64,000 nt of DNA from Lenzites betulinus. Its lineage: Eukaryota; Basidiomycota; Agaricomycetes; Polyporales; Polyporaceae. The DNA is taken from assembly GCA_022264855.1 (NCBI GenBank), contig JABYQU010000058.1, forward strand, positions 124,001 to 188,000, given 5' to 3'. Below, piece after piece: positions 60,523 through 64,000 of this stretch. A model generated the notes under the pieces. It had not been told where the DNA came from. It ran no database searches and saw nothing but the letters and a program-made list of their open reading frames with translations. Both the position numbers and the translations under genes were made by a program. Each line of letters begins with the position of its first letter. Position 1 is the first letter of the stretch.

Positions 60523-61076
60523 TGAAGAACTCTGAACCTGGAAGGCTGTGAGCCGCACAAGGAGGAATCTTCAGTCTGTGAGCGAAAGACTATAATCATA
60601 TTGACAGTACCTGTGAGCCGCACAAGGAGGAACTACAAGTACTGGTAAGTAACACATATGTAGGCATAGAAGTAGTGGGACTTACTCTTCAGTCTGTGAG
60701 CAAAAGACTGAAGAGCTATGGCAGAGAATGTCCTCCTTATATACTACTGGAGGACTGCGATGAGTAAGCATAAAAGAGAAGCATGTGACGTCCAGAGGAC
60801 GCTGAGTAAGTAGCCTATGCGATGAGTAAGACGATGAGCAAGACTACGACGACATATCGCGCAAGAATGATGCCATATTCTAGAGACTTCCATAGGGATC
60901 TGGAATGTACCGGAGCAGCGTAGAATGCACCATAATCATCAGTAAAGATGATGAGATGCCGTGTATAGTACAATGTCCATAACAGGTAAGTAAGAATGTC
61001 CATGCCGGCGTATTGTAGACGCACGGCCACACACGGCAACTCCCGGTCCGGCACAGCCGTAAACACGGAAGTTCAA
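60523..61076 (-). repeat. Probable 3' LTR of the Ty1/copia element
   Basis: On the minus strand the copia frame ends at 61090. A purine-rich stretch (GAGTGGGAG) follows immediately, and then TGTTGAAC, the expected LTR start, at 61076. A TATATAAG on the minus strand at 60743-60736 would be the LTR promoter. The far end, near 60523, is guessed from a CA end (GTTCTTCA on the minus strand) and is not certain. Two 20-base copies of TGTGAGCCGCACAAGGAGGA lie at about 60548 and 60612, and two of TTCAGTCTGTGAGC at about 60570 and 60689. Confidence 0.65.
60685..60715. repeat. Perfect 11-base inverted repeat inside the LTR
   Basis: CTCTTCAGTCT (60685-60695) and AGACTGAAGAG (60705-60715) flank a nine-base loop. 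The transcript of either strand could form a hairpin just downstream of the LTR TATA box. Confidence 0.9.
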
Positions 61077-61089
61077 CACTCCCACTCGT

Positions 61090-64000
61090 TCAAGATGCGG
61101 AGGTGACCAAACCAATACCCCTTCTGAAACGATCCAATATGGAGAAGGGTACGTTCTTCGTGAGGGCATCAGCAAGCTGGTCCGCAGTAGCAACATAGAA
61201 GATCTCAACGTTCCCTAGTTCGACCTGCTCTCGAACGTAATGGTAACGGACTTCAATGTGCTTGGTACGACGGTCAACGACGGGGTTAACGGCGAGGAAT
61301 ATGGATCCCTGATTGTCCACGCACAAAGGCGTAGGCCGCGAAATGTCATCCCCCAACTCGCTGCCGAATGTCCTCAGCCAAGTCAGCTGACGACAGGTAT
61401 CGGATGCTGCCTTGTACTCCGCCTCAGTAGAGGAGACAGAGATTGTAGGCTGCCGCCTCGACGCCCATGAGATAGCGCCGCCTGCCATCAAGAAGACGAA
61501 GCCGGTGGTAGAGTGCCGATTGTCACGGTCCTCAGCATAGTCAGAGTCCGAGTAGGACAGCAGACCATCATTGGACGCCCCTTGGTAGCTCAACCGGTAG
61601 TTCTTTGTCCCTTGAAGGTAACGCAGAACGTACTTGGCATAGTCCCAGTGCGCATTCGACGGTTGGGCGTTGTACTTAGACAACCGTGTCACAGCGAAGT
61701 CGATGTCAGGTCGCGTACCGAGAGTGGCGTACAGAAGACTGCCGATCAAGCTCTGGTAGCGGGTCCTGAAGGAGTCTGAGGTAGGCTGGTCTGTGGCTTC
61801 TAGAACCGCGCCCGCAGGGAGAGGGGTACGTGCCGGCTTGCAATCCGCCATGTTGAAGCGCTGAAGAACGGACTCGATGTACTCGGTTTGGTCGATCTCA
61901 ATAGTACGAGTGGAGCGATCACGAGTGATACGAAGCCCAAGGAACCGCTGAACGGGTCCCAAGTCCTTCATCTTGTACTGCTTCATCAGCGTGTCTTTGA
62001 CATGCTTGATATAGCGAGGCCGGTTTCCGAAGAGAAGTAGGTCGTCGACATAGAGTACAACAATTGTAACGGACCCATCCCCCCCTTGTTGACGATATAC
62101 GTAGACTCCAGCATCGGAATAGGTACGAAGGAAGCCCAGGTCAAGGAGGGACTTGTGGATTTTCTCATTCCACTGACGCGACGCCTGCTTGAGGCCATAG
62201 AGAGCCTTCTTCAAGAGACAGATGTGGTCCTCCTTGCCGCGCACCGCCCAACCTTCCGGTTGTTCCATGTAGATTTCCTCCTTCAAGTCGCCATTGAGAA
62301 AGGCGGTAGCGACGTCCATAGTTTCAGCTTCCCAGTCTTCAAGCGCAGCGTGCGCGAAGAGGTAGCGAATAGACTCAAAACGCGCTACAGGCGAGAAGGT
62401 TTCATGGTAGTCCTCCCCCCAGATCTGGGTAAACCCCTTGGCTACAAGACGAGCCTTGAACCTGCCGTCATGTTTAATGTCATACACCCAGCGACAGGCG
62501 ACGACATGACGACCCTTGGGACGAGGAACGAGTATCCAAGTCTTGTTCTCTATGAGCGAGTCAAACTCCGCTTTCTCAGCAAGCGTCCACTTAGCAGCGT
62601 GAGGAGACTTCATGGCTTCCTTATGTGAATTAGGTAGGCCAGTCTTATACTGAGAGGCTGCGAGTATAGCTAGGAGAGTTTCCGCATGCTGAGTGCCGTC
62701 GTCATCTGTCCGCGAATCAACCCGAGCAGGGGGTTCGTTGCCATAGACACTATCCCTGTAACGTTCAGGTCGCGGCACGTTCTCTCGACGAGGACGATCG
62801 CGCGCAACACTGGGACCTCCCACTGGCTCATGACGTTGCCGTTGGTGGGTAGGACGAGGAGGTGGGACAGCAGGCGGGACTTCAGGCGCAGCAGGAGCAG
62901 GAGCAGGTGCAGGAGCGGGTGGAGGTTCAGGAGTAGGTGGACGATGGACGTCCGGAAGAGGATCATTGAGAGGAATAGGAAGAGGGAAAGGGAGGTCATC
63001 GCCGGAGTCGAAATTGGAGATCTCATCCGACGAATCAGGGTGCTCTGGGAAGGGATTGTCCTGTGGGGCAGCAGGAGCATCACCGGAGGTTTTACGTGCA
63101 GGGAACGACTCTTCATCAAATATCACATCGCGAGATATGACGATAGAGCGGGTGGCCGGGTTCCAAAATCTGTACCCCTTTGAACCAGCTTCATACCCCA
63201 CAAGATCATCTCGACTGCCTTCTTGTCGAGTTTTCCCTGCGCGCTCTGACTTCTGCACATGGACGAAAGCTTTGCACCCAAACACCCGGAAGTAGGACAC
63301 GTCCGGCACGGTCCCGTCCCAGACAGTGATGGGGCAGCGCCATTTAAGGCGACACATGGGCTGACGATTGTAGATATGAACGGCTGTGTCTACAGCGTGC
63401 ATCCAGAAACCGTGGCTAAGACCCGCTTGGTGTAGCATGGCCATTGCCTTCTCGACGATAGTACGGTTCCAGCGCTCAGCATGTCCATTCTGCTGTGGCG
63501 TCTTTGGTGTAGACATCTGGTGTTCGATCCCGAGTTTACGAAGATGATCCGAGAACTCAGCGGAACGGTATTCCCCCCCGCGGTCCGAACGAACCCGTTT
63601 GATTTTCTTCCCAGTCTGATTTTCAGCCCACGCCTTGAAGGTGTTAAAAGCCTCGAAAGCTTGAGACTTCTGCTTCAGAAAGTAGGCGCAACCAAGACCG
63701 GAGAAGTCGTCGATAAAGCTAGCAAAGTAGGTGAAACCTCCGCCAACCGACGCAGTTCGCATAGGACCGTCGAGATCCGTATGAATGAGTTCAAGAACTT
63801 CACTCGCACGTTTCTCAGAAGGTGGAAAGGGGAGACGAGTGGATTTGCCCCAGGCGCATCCCTCACAAGGCTCAGTGTCCGCAGGATCAATAGCATCAAC
63901 ACCCTTCACGTTCTTAGGAAGGCGAGACAATGCCTCCTTGCTTGCATGGCCATAGCGGCGATGCCAAGTCTTATAGGACGGAACGGTCAGGTGGAGCTTC
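61090..64000 (-). mobile_element. Ty1/copia retrotransposon polyprotein, partial at the right edge
   Basis: An uninterrupted frame of more than 960 residues running off the window. In order: the GAG-pre-integrase HRRYGHAS segment (about 63960), the integrase core with HTDLDGPM, SDRGGEYRS and NGHAERWNRTI giving D,D,E (63810-63440), and a Pro-rich spacer. Then comes the reverse transcriptase, with ACRWVYDIKHDGRFKARLVAKG, VATAFLNGDLKEEIYMEQPEG and YVDDLLLFG (about 62060), and the RNase H region (DSDYAEDRDNRHSTTGFVFL and SSTEAEYKAASDTCRQ). No stop or frameshift interrupts this part, so the element is probably young. The capsid and protease parts and the 5' LTR lie beyond 64000. Confidence 0.95.

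Noticed and set aside
60540..60720. CRISPR-like spaced repeats
   Set aside because: Only two copies of each repeat, within an LTR of a eukaryotic retrotransposon; no array.

Overview
This is a stretch of nuclear DNA from a filamentous basidiomycete, most likely a wood-decay member of the Agaricomycetes. Genes are split by many 45-75 base GT..AG introns, GC content is high, and the gene set is eukaryotic: Ras, tubulin, DNA polymerase eta, a cAMP-receptor-like GPCR and complex I and II assembly factors. Three AA14-type lytic polysaccharide monooxygenases, a KDZ transposase and a Tnp2-type CACTA transposase all point to a white-rot type genome. Placement in the Polyporales is an inference from gene content only.

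Layout. 0.5-4.2 kb: a KDZ transposase gene (minus), followed by a G-rich tandem repeat block (4.3-5.0 kb). 5.6-12 kb: two AA14 genes in the same orientation, separated by an acidic protein of unknown function. 12.3-14.6 kb: a large Ser-rich membrane protein. 15.1-17.5 kb: a divergent beta-tubulin with 17 exons. 18.4-23.2 kb: a compact housekeeping block with a DUF1479 oxygenase-like protein, cyanase, SDHAF3 and a DUF4604 protein. 23.5-29 kb: a secreted S10 serine carboxypeptidase and a Ser-rich protein. 30.1-31.5 kb: a third AA14 gene, inverted. 32.8-39.1 kb: CIA30/NDUFAF1, a single-pass membrane protein and a HET-domain protein. 40.7-47 kb: Ras, a gene-free interval with decayed duplicated segments, and the GPCR. 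48-55.4 kb: DNA polymerase eta, a Rieske/AIF-like oxidoreductase and a carboxymuconolactone-decarboxylase-like protein. 55.5-64 kb: a degraded zone with a GH71 alpha-1,3-glucanase remnant, a Tnp2 CACTA transposase and a Ty1/copia element with one LTR; the copia element runs off the right edge.

How genes relate. The AA14 genes and the secreted S10 peptidase belong to the lignocellulose-attack and secretome side of the genome. SDHAF3, CIA30 and the AIF-like protein are mitochondrial or redox functions. Ras and the cAR-like GPCR are signalling genes that are near each other but are not known to form a unit. There are no operons. The strongest leads are the AA14 family, which has an intact copper site and an unexplained basic C-terminal tail on its own exon, and the beta-tubulin, which has the residues of the benzimidazole pocket replaced.

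Exon joins were read by eye. For the genes where I give all exon coordinates, the summed exon lengths divide by three. Where I could not settle the joins I say so.
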